Below, piece after piece: positions 1 through 7,507 of a stretch of 38,701 nucleotides of DNA (position 1 is the first letter of the stretch; the number at the start of each line of letters is the position of its first letter). The stretch comes from JANNRR01 sp031401675 (lineage in GTDB: Bacteria; Pseudomonadota; Alphaproteobacteria; Rhodobacterales; Rhodobacteraceae). The stretch lies in assembly GCA_031401675.1 (NCBI GenBank), contig JANNRR010000005.1, forward strand, positions 1-38,701, written 5' to 3'. The notes under the pieces were generated by a model, which was not told where the DNA came from, did no database searches, and worked only from the letters and a program-made list of their open reading frames with translations. The position numbers and the translations under genes were made by a program.

Positions 1-119
1 CGGCAGACCGACCATCCCGCCACGGCTGGCGAACGACATGTTGTGCCTGTGGACTTCGCTCTCGCCGTGCAGCGGCGGGCGCTGTGGGCGCTTTGCAGGG
101 GGTTACCGTCACTTTTCAT
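1..119 (-). CDS. HGG-motif conserved hypothetical protein, partial
   Basis: The gene runs off the left edge; only the first 39 codons are visible, read from ATG at 119. The segment has Cys17, Cys28 and Cys39 in a pattern (RRCTARAKSTGTTCRSPAV..VC) that I recognise from short alphaproteobacterial proteins continuing as CRMHG-G with a Gly/Lys-rich tail. Those proteins are of unknown function and are usually paired with a second small gene, as here. The start overlaps the end of the upstream gene (stop at 109-111) by 11 bases, so the two are probably translationally coupled. The family link comes from the Cys/Pro pattern only. Such pairs are common in prophage-like or island DNA. Confidence 0.6.
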   Translation of the reverse strand, partial: MKSDGNPLQSAHSARRCTARAKSTGTTCRSPAVAGWSVC

Positions 120-423
120 GTCTTGCCCGCCCTTTACCGACAGTGCCAACGATGGCCTGACCGCCATCATTTACCGTCACCTGACCAACCTGGACGGACG
201 GCTCACCGCCCGAGCGATACCGACGAAGGGTTTCGACTTGCGCCGCAAATGAACGGGCCAGCCGGTTCATGATTCTGTCATGCGCATCGATGGTCTCGGT
301 GGTCGTAGCTTCCCACGTGATACCGGAAGCACGCATCATCGCGCAATGCGTCACGGCAATCTGCTGCACAAGCATTGCCTCGACCATGTCACCGGGCTCC
401 ATTTCTGCGCCCATCGCCAGCAC
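109..423 (-). pseudogene. Conserved hypothetical protein, 5'-truncated by an IS fragment
   Basis: The reading frame of 104 residues ends with RTFAAQ/RRYRSGGEP and VTVNDGGQAIVGTV. That tail is typical of a conserved alphaproteobacterial hypothetical family whose members have a longer N-terminal part. Here the open frame continues upstream of the Met at 423 only to about 438, where an IS3-type left end begins, so the normal N-terminus and start have been lost. The Met at 423 could still serve as a start. The function of the family is unknown to me. The gene overlaps the HGG-motif gene downstream, and the pair is often seen together. I call it a pseudogene because of the missing 5' part, but a shortened product cannot be excluded. 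Confidence 0.55.
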
Positions 424-438
424 CAGCGGCCGGAAGCT

Positions 439-620
439 TTGAGCTGCCCCCCAAAAATCGGACAGTGACGGAAGCTACGATCTGAAGTCTGCTGGTCTCC
501 AGTCACGAGGAGAACAGAGATGTCGAAACGCAGGAACCATGATGCGGCCTTCAAGGCCCGCGTTGCGTTAGAGGCCCTGAAGGGCGAGCACACGGTGTCG
601 GAATTGGCGAGGAAATTCAC
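439..620 (+). mobile_element. IS3-family left-end fragment
   Basis: The sequence starts with TGAGCTGCCCCCCAAAAATC, which resembles the left terminal inverted repeat of many IS3-family elements of alphaproteobacteria. About 80 bases later comes a Shine-Dalgarno-like GAGGAG and an orfA start at 520. The similarity to OrfA stops near base 617-620, where the frame changes to unrelated sequence. There is no orfB and no right end in the window, so this is a remnant. Its insertion coincides with the loss of the 5' end of the minus-strand gene ending at 109. The right boundary is approximate. Confidence 0.6.
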
Positions 621-645
621 AGGACCAGACCTCTTGAACGCATGA
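520..645 (+). pseudogene. IS3-type transposase OrfA fragment
   Basis: Translation from ATG at 520 gives MSKRRNHDAAFKARVALEAL followed by KGEHTVSELARKF. This is the N-terminal helix-turn-helix region of IS3-family OrfA proteins (COG2963 type), which are normally about 90-100 residues. After ARKF (about base 618) the sequence no longer matches: it reads TGPDLLNA and stops at 643-645, so only about 33 genuine residues remain. It cannot make a working transposase on its own. Confidence 0.65.
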
Positions 646-878
646 TTCGACAACATGCTGTTCAGGGACGGCCGCGATGGGCGTGAAGACGCGCTGGAGC
701 CAGGCGCCAGTTTTGTCTTGAACGCCCCCGAGACCGGCCAAAGAACGACTCTTTTCATAGATTCTTGCGGCGCATTTGGCGTCAACGATCGCCACAAACC
801 GTGCAACCAATGTGCAACCAGCGTCCTAAGAAGGGAGAATCTGAAGCCCCGCGATACTCACTAACCGATTGATTCGAT
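646..878. other. Unassigned region between IS fragment and tRNA-Thr
   Basis: I find no recognisable gene in this stretch. Minus-strand frames are open (for example down from 810), but their translation matches no family I know. Near the tRNA 3' side there is a direct repeat of GTGCAACCA at 801-809 and 812-820, an 11-base period. Paired short repeats of this kind are seen near integrase attachment sites, so together with the tRNA it could be the scar of a lost integrative element. That reading is inference. Confidence 0.3.
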
Positions 879-954
879 TGGTGCCCCCAGAGAGACTCGA
901 ACTCCCGACCCCCTGATTACAAATCAGGTGCTCTACCAGCTGAGCTATGAGGGC
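879..954 (-). tRNA. tRNA-Thr (anticodon TGT)
   Basis: The minus strand folds into a full cloverleaf of 76 bases. The acceptor stem is GCCCTCA paired with TGGGGGC (one G-U pair), followed by discriminator A and a genomically encoded CCA. The D arm is GCTCAGCTGGTAGAGC, and the anticodon stem CCTGA/TCAGG holds the loop TTTGTAA with anticodon TGT. The T arm contains GTTCGAGTC. It reads ACA and, with wobble, other Thr codons. Its 3' side faces the IS fragment and the phage-like gene pair, the usual polarity for islands that integrate at tRNA genes. Confidence 0.95.
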
Positions 955-963
955 ACGCCGCCT

Positions 964-992
964 GCAATAATCGCCCTTGGGCGTTTGCGCAA
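964..992 (-). promoter_or_regulatory. Candidate promoter of tRNA-Thr
   Basis: On the minus strand TTGCGC (987-992) and TATTGC (964-969) are separated by 17 bases. The -10 ends about 9 bases before the mature tRNA 5' end at 954, a reasonable distance for a tRNA start. Both boxes are imperfect, so this is a prediction from spacing and position. Confidence 0.4.
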
Positions 993-1070
993 GTCCACTG
1001 CACCGGCTGGTGGCAGATCCGGCCTCGGGCAACGGCAGCCACAACCCGCAACGCCTCAGCCCAGGTCGCT

Positions 1071-2780
1071 TCAACCGACGTCGGGCGGGGCGGGGTTGGC
1101 GCGAGCCAGAAGCAGCACGGCGCAAAGCCCGACCAGCATCACCAGAATGGCGGCGGGTGCGGCGTCGCCCAGTTTTTCAAGACTGGCCTTGTCATGGACA
1201 CGGGTTGCCAGCGTGTCGTAATTGAACGGGCGCAGCAGAAGGGTCGCGGGCAGTTCCTTGGCGCAGTCGACGAACACCAGCAAAAGCGTGGTAGCGACAG
1301 ACCCGCGCATCAGCGGCAGATAGACCGCGCGCAGGGCGCCGCCGGCACTGCGCCCCAGCGACCGCGCCGCCATCGGCAGGCTGGGCGAAATCCGGCCAAA
1401 GGCGGCGTCGGTCGCACCCTGGGCAATGGCGAAGAACCGCACCGAATAGGCAAGCACGATGGCGGTTGCGGTCCGGGTCAACATCAGCCCGGGATCGGTA
1501 CCGGTCAGCGCCAGCACCGCGTCCGCCAGCCGGTTGTCAAGCGCGGTCAGCGGGATCAGGATGCCGACCGCCAGCACCGCCCCGGGGGCGGCATAGCCGA
1601 TCGTGGTCAGCGGCAGCACCAGCCGCGTCAGCCTGCGCCCGGTCGCGCGCAAACCATAGACCAGAAATACCGCCGCCGACACCGTCAGCACCGAGGCCGC
1701 GCCGCTGACCAGCAGCGTATGCAGCAGCGCCTGCCCCAGACCCGGCGACAGCCAGACCCCCGAGCCCGGCAGCGCGTGCACCAGCATGACGCCGCACGGC
1801 AATATGAAGCCCGCCGCAAACGGGATCACGCACAACAGCGCCGCGACCGCGCCGCGCCAGCCGGTCAGCCGCACCGGCGCAATCGGCCGCCCCGACCGCG
1901 GCAGCTGGTAAAAACGCATGCGCCGCCGTCCGTACCGCTCGACCGCTACCAGACCCAGCACCAGCCCCAGGATCACCAGCGACAGTTGCGCCGCCCCGCC
2001 GGCATTGCCGCCCGATGACCAGACGCTGAAAATGCCGGTGGTCAGGGTCTGCACCCCGAAATGCTCGACCACGCCGAAATCATTGATGGTTTCCATCATC
2101 GCCAGCGCCACGCCTGCCGCAATGGCCGGGCGCGCCAGCGGCAGACCTACGCGCAGGAACAGCCCGACCGGGCCGAGCCCGAGCGCCCGCGCCACCTCGT
2201 AGATCGCGCCGGACTGTTCGCGGAACGAGGCGCGGGCCAACAGGTAGACGTAAGGGTACAGCGCCGCCGCCAGCACCAGCACCGCCACCCACCGGCTGCG
2301 AATTTCCGGGAACCAGTAGGCGCGGGCGTCGGCCCAGCCGAAACCGGCGCGCAGCGCGGTCTGGACCGGGCCGGAATAATCCAGAAAATCCACCAGTGCA
2401 TAGGCCCCGACATATGCCGGGATCGCCAGCGGCAACAAGAGCAGCCATTCCAGCCAGCGCCCGCCCGCAAAGCGGTACATCGTCACCAGCCAGGCGGCAC
2501 CGGTCCCGATCATCGCGGTCAGAACCCCGACACCGGCCATCAGGACCAGGGTATTGTCCAGATATCGCGGCAGGGTGGTGGCGATCAGATGCGGCCAGAT
2601 CGGCTCGGCCGGGTGCAGCGCCAGCCAGATCACCACGGCAATCGGCGCCGTGACCAGCCCGGCAAGCAGCAGCGCCCCGACTGACCAGATGTTCAGCCCG
2701 GCTGCCAGCCGAAGGGCCAGCCCCTGCAGCCGCCCGACCACAGCGCCGTTGTTTTGTTGACCAATTCGCTCGGGCATCAT
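1071..2780 (-). CDS. Iron(III)-type ABC transporter permease, fused double-domain (FbpB/SfuB-like)
   Basis: This integral inner-membrane permease of 569 residues consists of two binding-protein-dependent transport domains in one chain, as in FbpB/SfuB/HitB ferric iron permeases. Hydrophobic segments run throughout. Two EAA-type cytoplasmic loops that contact the ATPase are visible near residues 190-215 (EVARALGLGPVGLFLRVGLP) and near 470-500 (AARSLGRSAGGALRAVYLP). I place the start at the ATG at 2780 (MMPERIG; 2777 is an alternative), because the longer open frame upstream reads antisense through the next gene and lacks family similarity. Neither the periplasmic binding protein nor the ATPase is nearby, so it must work with partners encoded elsewhere. 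Substrate Fe3+ is inferred from the two-domain architecture; thiamine or similar cargo is possible. Confidence 0.8.
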   Translation of the reverse strand: MMPERIGQQNNGAVVGRLQGLALRLAAGLNIWSVGALLLAGLVTAPIAVVIWLALHPAEPIWPHLIATTLPRYLDNTLVLMAGVGVLTAMIGTGAAWLVTMYRFAGGRWLEWLLLLPLAIPAYVGAYALVDFLDYSGPVQTALRAGFGWADARAYWFPEIRSRWVAVLVLAAALYPYVYLLARASFREQSGAIYEVARALGLGPVGLFLRVGLPLARPAIAAGVALAMMETINDFGVVEHFGVQTLTTGIFSVWSSGGNAGGAAQLSLVILGLVLGLVAVERYGRRRMRFYQLPRSGRPIAPVRLTGWRGAVAALLCVIPFAAGFILPCGVMLVHALPGSGVWLSPGLGQALLHTLLVSGAASVLTVSAAVFLVYGLRATGRRLTRLVLPLTTIGYAAPGAVLAVGILIPLTALDNRLADAVLALTGTDPGLMLTRTATAIVLAYSVRFFAIAQGATDAAFGRISPSLPMAARSLGRSAGGALRAVYLPLMRGSVATTLLLVFVDCAKELPATLLLRPFNYDTLATRVHDKASLEKLGDAAPAAILVMLVGLCAVLLLARANPAPPDVG

Positions 2781-2804
2781 ACCGGCCCAGTACCGGAAAG
2801 CGGT

Positions 2805-2831
2805 TTGACTGTCCAGAAAACCTCGTATAGT
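2805..2831 (+). promoter_or_regulatory. Candidate promoter of the sulfotransferase-like gene
   Basis: TTGACT (2805-2810) and TATAGT (2826-2831) stand 15 bases apart, about 49 bases before the ATG at 2880. The boxes are good but the spacing is one or two bases shorter than ideal. It lies between two divergent genes whose starts are only 99 bases apart. Confidence 0.45.
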
Positions 2832-2879
2832 CGGCGCGGGTCCGGGTTCAGGCAATCGGTCCGGCAAACAGGGCGTGCG

Positions 2880-3755
2880 ATGCAGGTCATTTATCACATC
2901 GGCGCCCACAACACCGACGAAGACCGGCTGGTGCGCTGCCTGTTGAAGAACAAGGGGGCGCTTGCCGCCGAAGGCATCATCGTTCCGGGCCCTAGCCGCT
3001 ACCGGGCCATGCTGCGCGATACCGTCAACGCGCTGCGCGGTGCCGAAGCCAGCCCCGAAGCGCAGGCCGTCATTCTGGATGCGGTGATGGAGGAGGACAG
3101 CGCCACCCGGCTGATCCTGTCCAATGAACAGTTCCTGTGCCTGCCGGACAAGATATTGGGCGAAGGCCGGCTGTATCCCTTTGCCGGCAAGCGGGTGCGC
3201 TCGCTGGCCAATCTGTTTCCCAAGTCTCCGATGGCGTTTCATCTCGGTATCCGCAATCCGGCGACTTTTCTGCCCGCCGTGCTGGGCCGGATGCCGGATG
3301 TCAGCTATCAGGCCTTCGTGGCGGGCAGCGATCTGTTGGGTCTGCGCTGGTCTGACACCATCCGCCGCATCGTGGCATCGGTGCCGGCCTGCCCGCTGAC
3401 CGTCTGGTGCAACGAGGATACTCCGCTGTTGTGGCCAGAGATTGTTGCCAACATCACCCAGCATGACCCGGACACGCCGATGGAAGGACTGTACGATCTG
3501 GTGTCGGAAATCATGTCGCCCGAGGGCAACAAATGGATGCTGTCCTACCTTGCGAGCCACCCGCCGCAAACCGCCCTGCAGCGGCGGCGGATCGTCGCGG
3601 CGTTCCTGGCCAAATTCAGCCTGGCCGACAAGATCGAGATGGAACTGGACCTGCCCGGCTGGACCAACGAACTGGTCGAAGAAATGACCGACCGCTATGA
3701 AGAGGATATCGCCGATATCCAGAAGATGAGCGACATCACCTTTCTGTCGCTGTAG
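2880..3755 (+). CDS. Sulfotransferase-like conserved hypothetical protein
   Basis: This is a soluble protein of 291 residues without signal peptide or membrane segment. The start (MQVIYHIGAHNT) is chosen because the strand-switch region upstream contains the promoter and the extra upstream codons look non-coding. The N-terminus resembles the beta-strand plus phosphate loop that opens sulfotransferase folds (usually hIGxhKTGTTxLQ). Here the loop reads HIGAHNTDEDRLVRCLLKN, with the Lys-Thr-Gly replaced. A later stretch, HLGIRNPATFLPAVLG, resembles the second PAPS-binding segment (R-P...S). I infer a sulfotransferase-like fold that may not use PAPS normally. The precise role is unknown. It is divergent from the iron permease and not in an obvious operon. 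Confidence 0.55.
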   Translation: MQVIYHIGAHNTDEDRLVRCLLKNKGALAAEGIIVPGPSRYRAMLRDTVNALRGAEASPEAQAVILDAVMEEDSATRLILSNEQFLCLPDKILGEGRLYPFAGKRVRSLANLFPKSPMAFHLGIRNPATFLPAVLGRMPDVSYQAFVAGSDLLGLRWSDTIRRIVASVPACPLTVWCNEDTPLLWPEIVANITQHDPDTPMEGLYDLVSEIMSPEGNKWMLSYLASHPPQTALQRRRIVAAFLAKFSLADKIEMELDLPGWTNELVEEMTDRYEEDIADIQKMSDITFLSL

Positions 3756-3770
3756 TCCGGTCCTGCCAAG

Positions 3771-3800
3771 TCAGGCCAAGTCGGGTCAGGCCAAGTCGGG
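3771..3800. repeat. 15-bp tandem duplication downstream of the sulfotransferase-like gene
   Basis: TCAGGCCAAGTCGGG occurs twice without a gap (3771-3785 and 3786-3800), with partial copies on both sides. It lies in the 60-base gap between the convergent ends of the sulfotransferase-like gene and gapR. No function is evident. Confidence 0.85.
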
Positions 3801-3815
3801 CCATGTCCGGCGGGG

Positions 3816-4076
3816 TCAAGCCATGCCCAGCGCGGTCTTGTACATCTCCAGCATTGCTTCTTCCTCGGCAATGTCGTCGGCATCGCGCTTGCGCAGCGCG
3901 ATCACCTTGCGCAGCACCTTGGTGTCATAACCGCGCCCCTTGGCCTCGGCCATCACCTCTTTCTGCTGGTCGGTGATGTCGGCCTTTTCCGCCTCCAGAT
4001 GTTCATAGCGCTCGATGAACTGCCGCAGTTCCTCGGCGGTGACGTTATAGGTGGCGTCGGTAACGGCGTCGCTCAT
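3816..4076 (-). CDS. gapR: Nucleoid-associated protein GapR (DUF2312)
   Basis: The product has 86 residues, close to the usual 80-90 for DUF2312 (formerly UPF0335). The sequence MSDAVTDATYNVTAEELRQF, followed by a long charged helix (IERYEHLEAEKADITDQQKEV) and GYDTKVLRKVIALRKRDADD, is the family hallmark. In Caulobacter GapR forms tetramers that clamp overtwisted AT-rich DNA ahead of replication and transcription and stimulates type II topoisomerases; that role is carried over from the family. The acidic N-terminus and predicted coiled coil fit. The gene stands alone, with a short tandem duplication on each side. Confidence 0.9.
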   Translation of the reverse strand: MSDAVTDATYNVTAEELRQFIERYEHLEAEKADITDQQKEVMAEAKGRGYDTKVLRKVIALRKRDADDIAEEEAMLEMYKTALGMA

Positions 4077-4092
4077 CTTGGCCTCGCGTGTG

Positions 4093-4120
4093 GGGTGTCA
4101 GGCTGGGGGTGTCAGGCTGG
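4093..4120. repeat. 14-bp tandem duplication upstream of gapR
   Basis: GGGTGTCAGGCTGG is present twice head to tail (4093-4106 and 4107-4120), 17 bases upstream of the gapR start. It sits where the gapR promoter or leader is expected, so copy-number change could alter expression. That consequence is speculative. Confidence 0.85.
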
Positions 4121-4244
4121 CGGTCTGGCCCGCGTCCTACCTGCCCCGGATCGGCAGATCAAGGCCGCACGCGGTCTTGTGGTTCTGCTTGCCAGCGCCG
4201 GCCGGCTGTTCTACCGGGTCAAGACACGCCAAGGGGGTTTTACC

Positions 4245-4460
4245 ATGGATTGGGTGATCTGGATCGGGGCTGCGCTGTCGCTGACCGGTGTCGGTCTGTT
4301 GATCTGGTGCGTGGTTCAGGCCGTCACCGCCCGCCGGGCCGGGCTGGAACAGTCAGCGATGCGGGCGCGGTTGCAGCGGCTTGTGGCAATCAATCTGGCA
4401 GCGATCGGCATTTCCACCATCGGACTGATGGCAGTGATCCTGGGGATTGCCCTTGGTTGA
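4245..4460 (+). CDS. Small two-helix membrane protein, unknown function
   Basis: The protein has 71 residues. It contains a first membrane segment at about residues 4-26 (VIWIGAALSLTGVGLLIWCVVQA), a basic amphipathic linker (TARRAGLEQSAMRARLQRLV) and a second segment at about 48-70 (INLAAIGISTIGLMAVILGIA). The start ATG at 4245 follows a purine-rich AAGGGGG at 4231-4237. Short proteins of this shape are annotated as hypothetical in Rhodobacteraceae. The basic loop suggests both ends face the periplasm and the loop the cytoplasm. No partner is evident. Confidence 0.6.
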   Translation: MDWVIWIGAALSLTGVGLLIWCVVQAVTARRAGLEQSAMRARLQRLVAINLAAIGISTIGLMAVILGIALG

Positions 4461-4560
4461 GGCATTATGGTTCTTTGCCGCACCGCCAGATCGATCCGCG
4501 TTCCGGACGGCGCAGAACCCGAAATGTAGCGGGGGCGCAAGCACCCTACTGCCTGACCCC

Positions 4561-6447
4561 TCACCCCTCGTTCAGATCATCGAGCAATTGCCCGTTCTTG
4601 ATCAGCTCGCCCAAGAGCGGATGCGGCGTCCAGATCGCCGGGTCATCAGCGGCAAAATCGGCCAGATCGCGGCTGAGTGCCAGCAGACCGCCGAGGTCGG
4701 CCATTTTCAGCAGCCCGCCCCGCCAGCGCGGCAGGCCCAGCGCCATGACCGACACCACATCGACATCCGACGGGCAGCGCACCGCCCCGTCGGCCAGCAT
4801 CCGCACACCTTCGTTGATCATGGCCGCCAGACACCGCCGCCGGATATCGGCAGCCGGCATCGCCAGCGACCGCTCGGCCGCTGACCCCGTTTGCGCCGGA
4901 TAAAGCCCGCGCAAGCCGTATTCGCGCAGCGCCCCGTTCACCGCAGCGCCGGTCACACCCTGCCGGACCAGCGCATCGCCGGCGCTGCGGCAGGCCGCCG
5001 CCAGATGCGCCGCCACCGCGCCGCCACCGCCCGCTACCCGCACCGTCAGGCAGCCCAGCCGTTTGGCCAGGGCAAATCCGGTGGCCGCAGCATCGGGGGC
5101 CACCTGCCCGGTCACCCCGATCTCCACCAGACGCGAAGCGGGAAGCGGGGTCGCCATGTGAAAACCGATCAGCGCGTCGCCGCGACCGGACGCGGCAGCC
5201 AGCACCGCCAGATCAAGCGCTTCGGTCGTGCTGGCGATCACCGCTCCCGGTCGCAAAACCGCCCCAAGTTCGGCCAGCACGCCGGATTTCAGCCCCAGAT
5301 CTTCCGGCAGTGCCTCGAACACCAGATCGGCCTCGCTCAGACCCGCCGGATCCAGCGATCCGCCAAGCCGCGCCCAGTCCGCCTCGCGCGCCGCCTCCGT
5401 CAGCTTTCCGGCCTCGACCGCCCGCTGCTGCGCCGTTGCAATGGCTCCGAATGCCGTGATCAGCGCGTCGCGGTCGCGCTCGATCACCACGACGTGCAGC
5501 CCGGCCGACAACAGGGCAAAGGCCAGACCGCCGCCGATCTGTCCGGCCCCGACCACGCCCGCCCGTTGCACCGGTCGCGGCGATACGCCGGCCTCCGGCC
5601 CCTTGACCGCCCGGCGCTCGGCAAAAAAGGCGTGACGCAGGCCCGCCGAAGCCTCGCTGGCCAGACAGTCGGCAAAGGCGGCGCGTTCGAACTCCAGCCC
5701 GGCCAGCGGCGGCAGCAACAGCGCCGCCTCGACACAATCGACGATCCGCGCCGGCGCCAGCAGTTCGCGCGGCCCGGCCAGCCCGGATTTCTGCCGGGTC
5801 CGGGCCGCAGCAATCGCTGCCTGATAGACGGCGGGATCGCGGATCCCGTCAGCCCGGTCCAGTGTCGGGCGTACCGGCAGCCCGTCCAGCGCCAGCACCA
5901 GCGCTGCCGCCAGCACATCCTGCGGCTCGACCGCGTCGATCAGCCCCAGCGCCAGCGCCTCGGCCGCCGGGATCGGCGCACCGCTCAGCATCAGCCGCAA
6001 CGCCGCCGCCGCCCCGATCAGGCGCGGTGCCCGCTGCGTGCCGCCCGCCCCGGGCAGCAGACCCAGATTGATCTCGGGAAACCCCAGCCGCGTCGTTGCC
6101 AGCGCCACCCGGTAATGCGCCGCCAGCGCCAGTTCCAGCCCGCCGCCCAGCACAGTGCCGTGCAGGGCCGCGATCACCGGCTTGCGGCAGATCTCGATCC
6201 GGCGGCACAGATCGGTCAGCCCGGGCACAGTGTGCGGCCGGTTGAACTCGCGGATATCGGCCCCCGCCGGGAAACTGCGGCCCGCGGCGGCGATCACAAT
6301 GGCCCGTACCGCCGGGTCGGCCTCGGACCGTTCGACCGCTGCCAGCAGGCTGGCCCGCAGCGCCTGCCCCAGCGCATTCACTGGCGGGTTCGACAGCGTC
6401 AGAACCGCCACCCCCTCCTGCACCACGCACTGTACCAGTTCCGTCAT
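4561..6447 (-). CDS. Fused enoyl-CoA hydratase / 3-hydroxyacyl-CoA dehydrogenase (FadB/FadJ-type)
   Basis: This bifunctional beta-oxidation enzyme of 628 residues would hydrate 2-enoyl-CoA and oxidise the 3-hydroxyacyl-CoA with NAD+. Residues 1-190 are a crotonase domain with the oxyanion and catalytic segments GGGLELALA and GFPEINLGLLPGAGGTQR, so both catalytic glutamates are kept. A Rossmann motif (GAGQIGGG, about 299-306) opens the dehydrogenase part. The catalytic His is in GFHMATPLPASRLVEI near 429, where many relatives have HFFSP. The C-terminal domain ends with NEGVRMLADG..DVDVVSVMALGLPRWRGG. The start at 6447 (MTELVQ) is preferred over upstream codons because it aligns with crotonase N-termini. 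The protein is shorter than FadB (about 715). No thiolase is adjacent. Confidence 0.87.
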   Translation of the reverse strand: MTELVQCVVQEGVAVLTLSNPPVNALGQALRASLLAAVERSEADPAVRAIVIAAAGRSFPAGADIREFNRPHTVPGLTDLCRRIEICRKPVIAALHGTVLGGGLELALAAHYRVALATTRLGFPEINLGLLPGAGGTQRAPRLIGAAAALRLMLSGAPIPAAEALALGLIDAVEPQDVLAAALVLALDGLPVRPTLDRADGIRDPAVYQAAIAAARTRQKSGLAGPRELLAPARIVDCVEAALLLPPLAGLEFERAAFADCLASEASAGLRHAFFAERRAVKGPEAGVSPRPVQRAGVVGAGQIGGGLAFALLSAGLHVVVIERDRDALITAFGAIATAQQRAVEAGKLTEAAREADWARLGGSLDPAGLSEADLVFEALPEDLGLKSGVLAELGAVLRPGAVIASTTEALDLAVLAAASGRGDALIGFHMATPLPASRLVEIGVTGQVAPDAAATGFALAKRLGCLTVRVAGGGGAVAAHLAAACRSAGDALVRQGVTGAAVNGALREYGLRGLYPAQTGSAAERSLAMPAADIRRRCLAAMINEGVRMLADGAVRCPSDVDVVSVMALGLPRWRGGLLKMADLGGLLALSRDLADFAADDPAIWTPHPLLGELIKNGQLLDDLNEG

Positions 6448-6597
6448 CGCCCTGCCCCCGCCTGCCTTCGGTGCACAACCAGTGCCGCCGCTACAGACCC
6501 GTATTAACAGGCGCGGCCCCCGCTTTGGCAATGGCTTCCTGACCGGCGCACCGGGCCTGGCGGCCCGGCACCAGCCGAAGGTTCACCCCAGTCCGGC

Positions 6598-6924
6598 CTA
6601 TCCGGCCTCAGCGGCGCAATCCCGGCACAGCGGGGTCCAAGGCAGCAGATCCAGCCGGGCCTCGGCAATCGCCGTGCCGCACCGGGCGCAGAACCCGTAC
6701 TCCCCCGCCTCGATCCGGCCCAGAGCAGCCTCGATCTGACGAATCTCGTGTTCGCCGGCCTCGCCCATCCCGATCAGCACTTCCTCGCCTTCCTGCTCGG
6801 TGGCCATATCCTCCCAGTCCTTGGACTGCGGCTCCGACAGTTCCTTGCCGATCCGGTCCAGCCTGGCCTTCAGGTCACCGAGCCGGGCCACTAATTGCGC
6901 CTTGCGTTCAATTGCCGATATCAT
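6598..6924 (-). CDS. DksA/TraR-family zinc-finger protein
   Basis: The product of 108 residues has a predicted coiled coil (residues 1-75) with acidic tip residues, followed by a C4 zinc finger: Cys79, Cys82, Cys100 and Cys103 in CARCG...LCRDC. DksA-family proteins enter the RNA polymerase secondary channel and tune initiation, usually with ppGpp. At 108 residues it is shorter than DksA (about 150) and resembles the small DksA-like proteins common in Rhodobacterales. Whether it acts like DksA is not shown here. It lies upstream of, and in the same direction as, the FadB-like gene, with about 150 bases between. Confidence 0.8.
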   Translation of the reverse strand: MISAIERKAQLVARLGDLKARLDRIGKELSEPQSKDWEDMATEQEGEEVLIGMGEAGEHEIRQIEAALGRIEAGEYGFCARCGTAIAEARLDLLPWTPLCRDCAAEAG

Positions 6925-7075
6925 TCACACCTCCACGATCCCGCCAGATTAGCGTCGAAGTGAAAGCCGCCGCCTTGATGCATGTCAACCGCTTGTGGCG
7001 GTCTTTCCCTCGGGCCGCAGCGCCGGTATGCTCGCGCGACGGCCCGCCCCACCGGGCCCGGCCCAAGGAGAAACC

Positions 7076-7507
7076 ATGGAAATCCGACGCCTGACCCCGA
7101 CCTATGCCGTATCGCCCCAGATCGCACCCGAAGACGTGGCGGCCCTGCGGGACGCAGGCTTTGCCACCGTGATCTGCAACCGCCCCGACGCCGAAATCCC
7201 GCAGCACCTGCATGCCGCCGAGATGCGCCGGCTGGTCGAGGCTGCCGGAATGACCTTCGTTGAAAATCCGGTGATCAGCGGCGGGCTTACACCGCAAAAT
7301 GTGGCGGCGCAGGCGGCGGCGATCGCGGTGGCAACCGGCCCGGTCTTTGCTTATTGCGCGTCCGGCAACCGGTCCTCGGTGGTCTGGGCCCTCAGCCAGG
7401 CCGGCAGTCGCAGCGCCGACGAGCTGATCGGTGCCGGGGCCCGGTTCGGCTATCAGCTCGAAGGCTTGCGCAGCCAGATCGAGGCGCTGGCAGTCGGCAA
7501 ACGCTGA
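7076..7507 (+). CDS. DUF442 / TIGR01244 phosphatase-like protein
   Basis: The protein of 143 residues belongs to the DUF442 (beta-lactamase hydrolase-like, Blh-type) group with a dual-specificity phosphatase fold. A Cys-loop motif, CASGNRS, places Cys94 and Arg99 as the likely nucleophile and phosphate-binding Arg, with a C-x4-R spacing as in the CRSGTRS of relatives. VICNRPDAE near residues 32-40 matches the family's conserved strand. The start ATG at 7076 follows a strong AAGGAG at 7065-7070. In other bacteria such domains are fused to or next to persulfide dioxygenase genes, but no sulfur gene is present here. The substrate is unknown. Confidence 0.8.
   Translation: MEIRRLTPTYAVSPQIAPEDVAALRDAGFATVICNRPDAEIPQHLHAAEMRRLVEAAGMTFVENPVISGGLTPQNVAAQAAAIAVATGPVFAYCASGNRSSVVWALSQAGSRSADELIGAGARFGYQLEGLRSQIEALAVGKR

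Noticed and set aside
2757..2772. TTGACCA half-site at the start of the iron permease gene as a RutR box
   Set aside because: The second half does not match (TCGCTCG instead of TGGTCAA) and the bases are within the permease coding start.
2781..3569. Upstream extension of the iron permease frame to 832 residues
   Set aside because: It runs antisense through the sulfotransferase-like gene, is Gln/His/Arg-rich and has no permease character; the permease starts at 2780.
4891..6507. Long plus-strand open frame opposite the FadB-like gene
   Set aside because: Arg/Gln/His-rich shadow of a well-supported gene; no motif.
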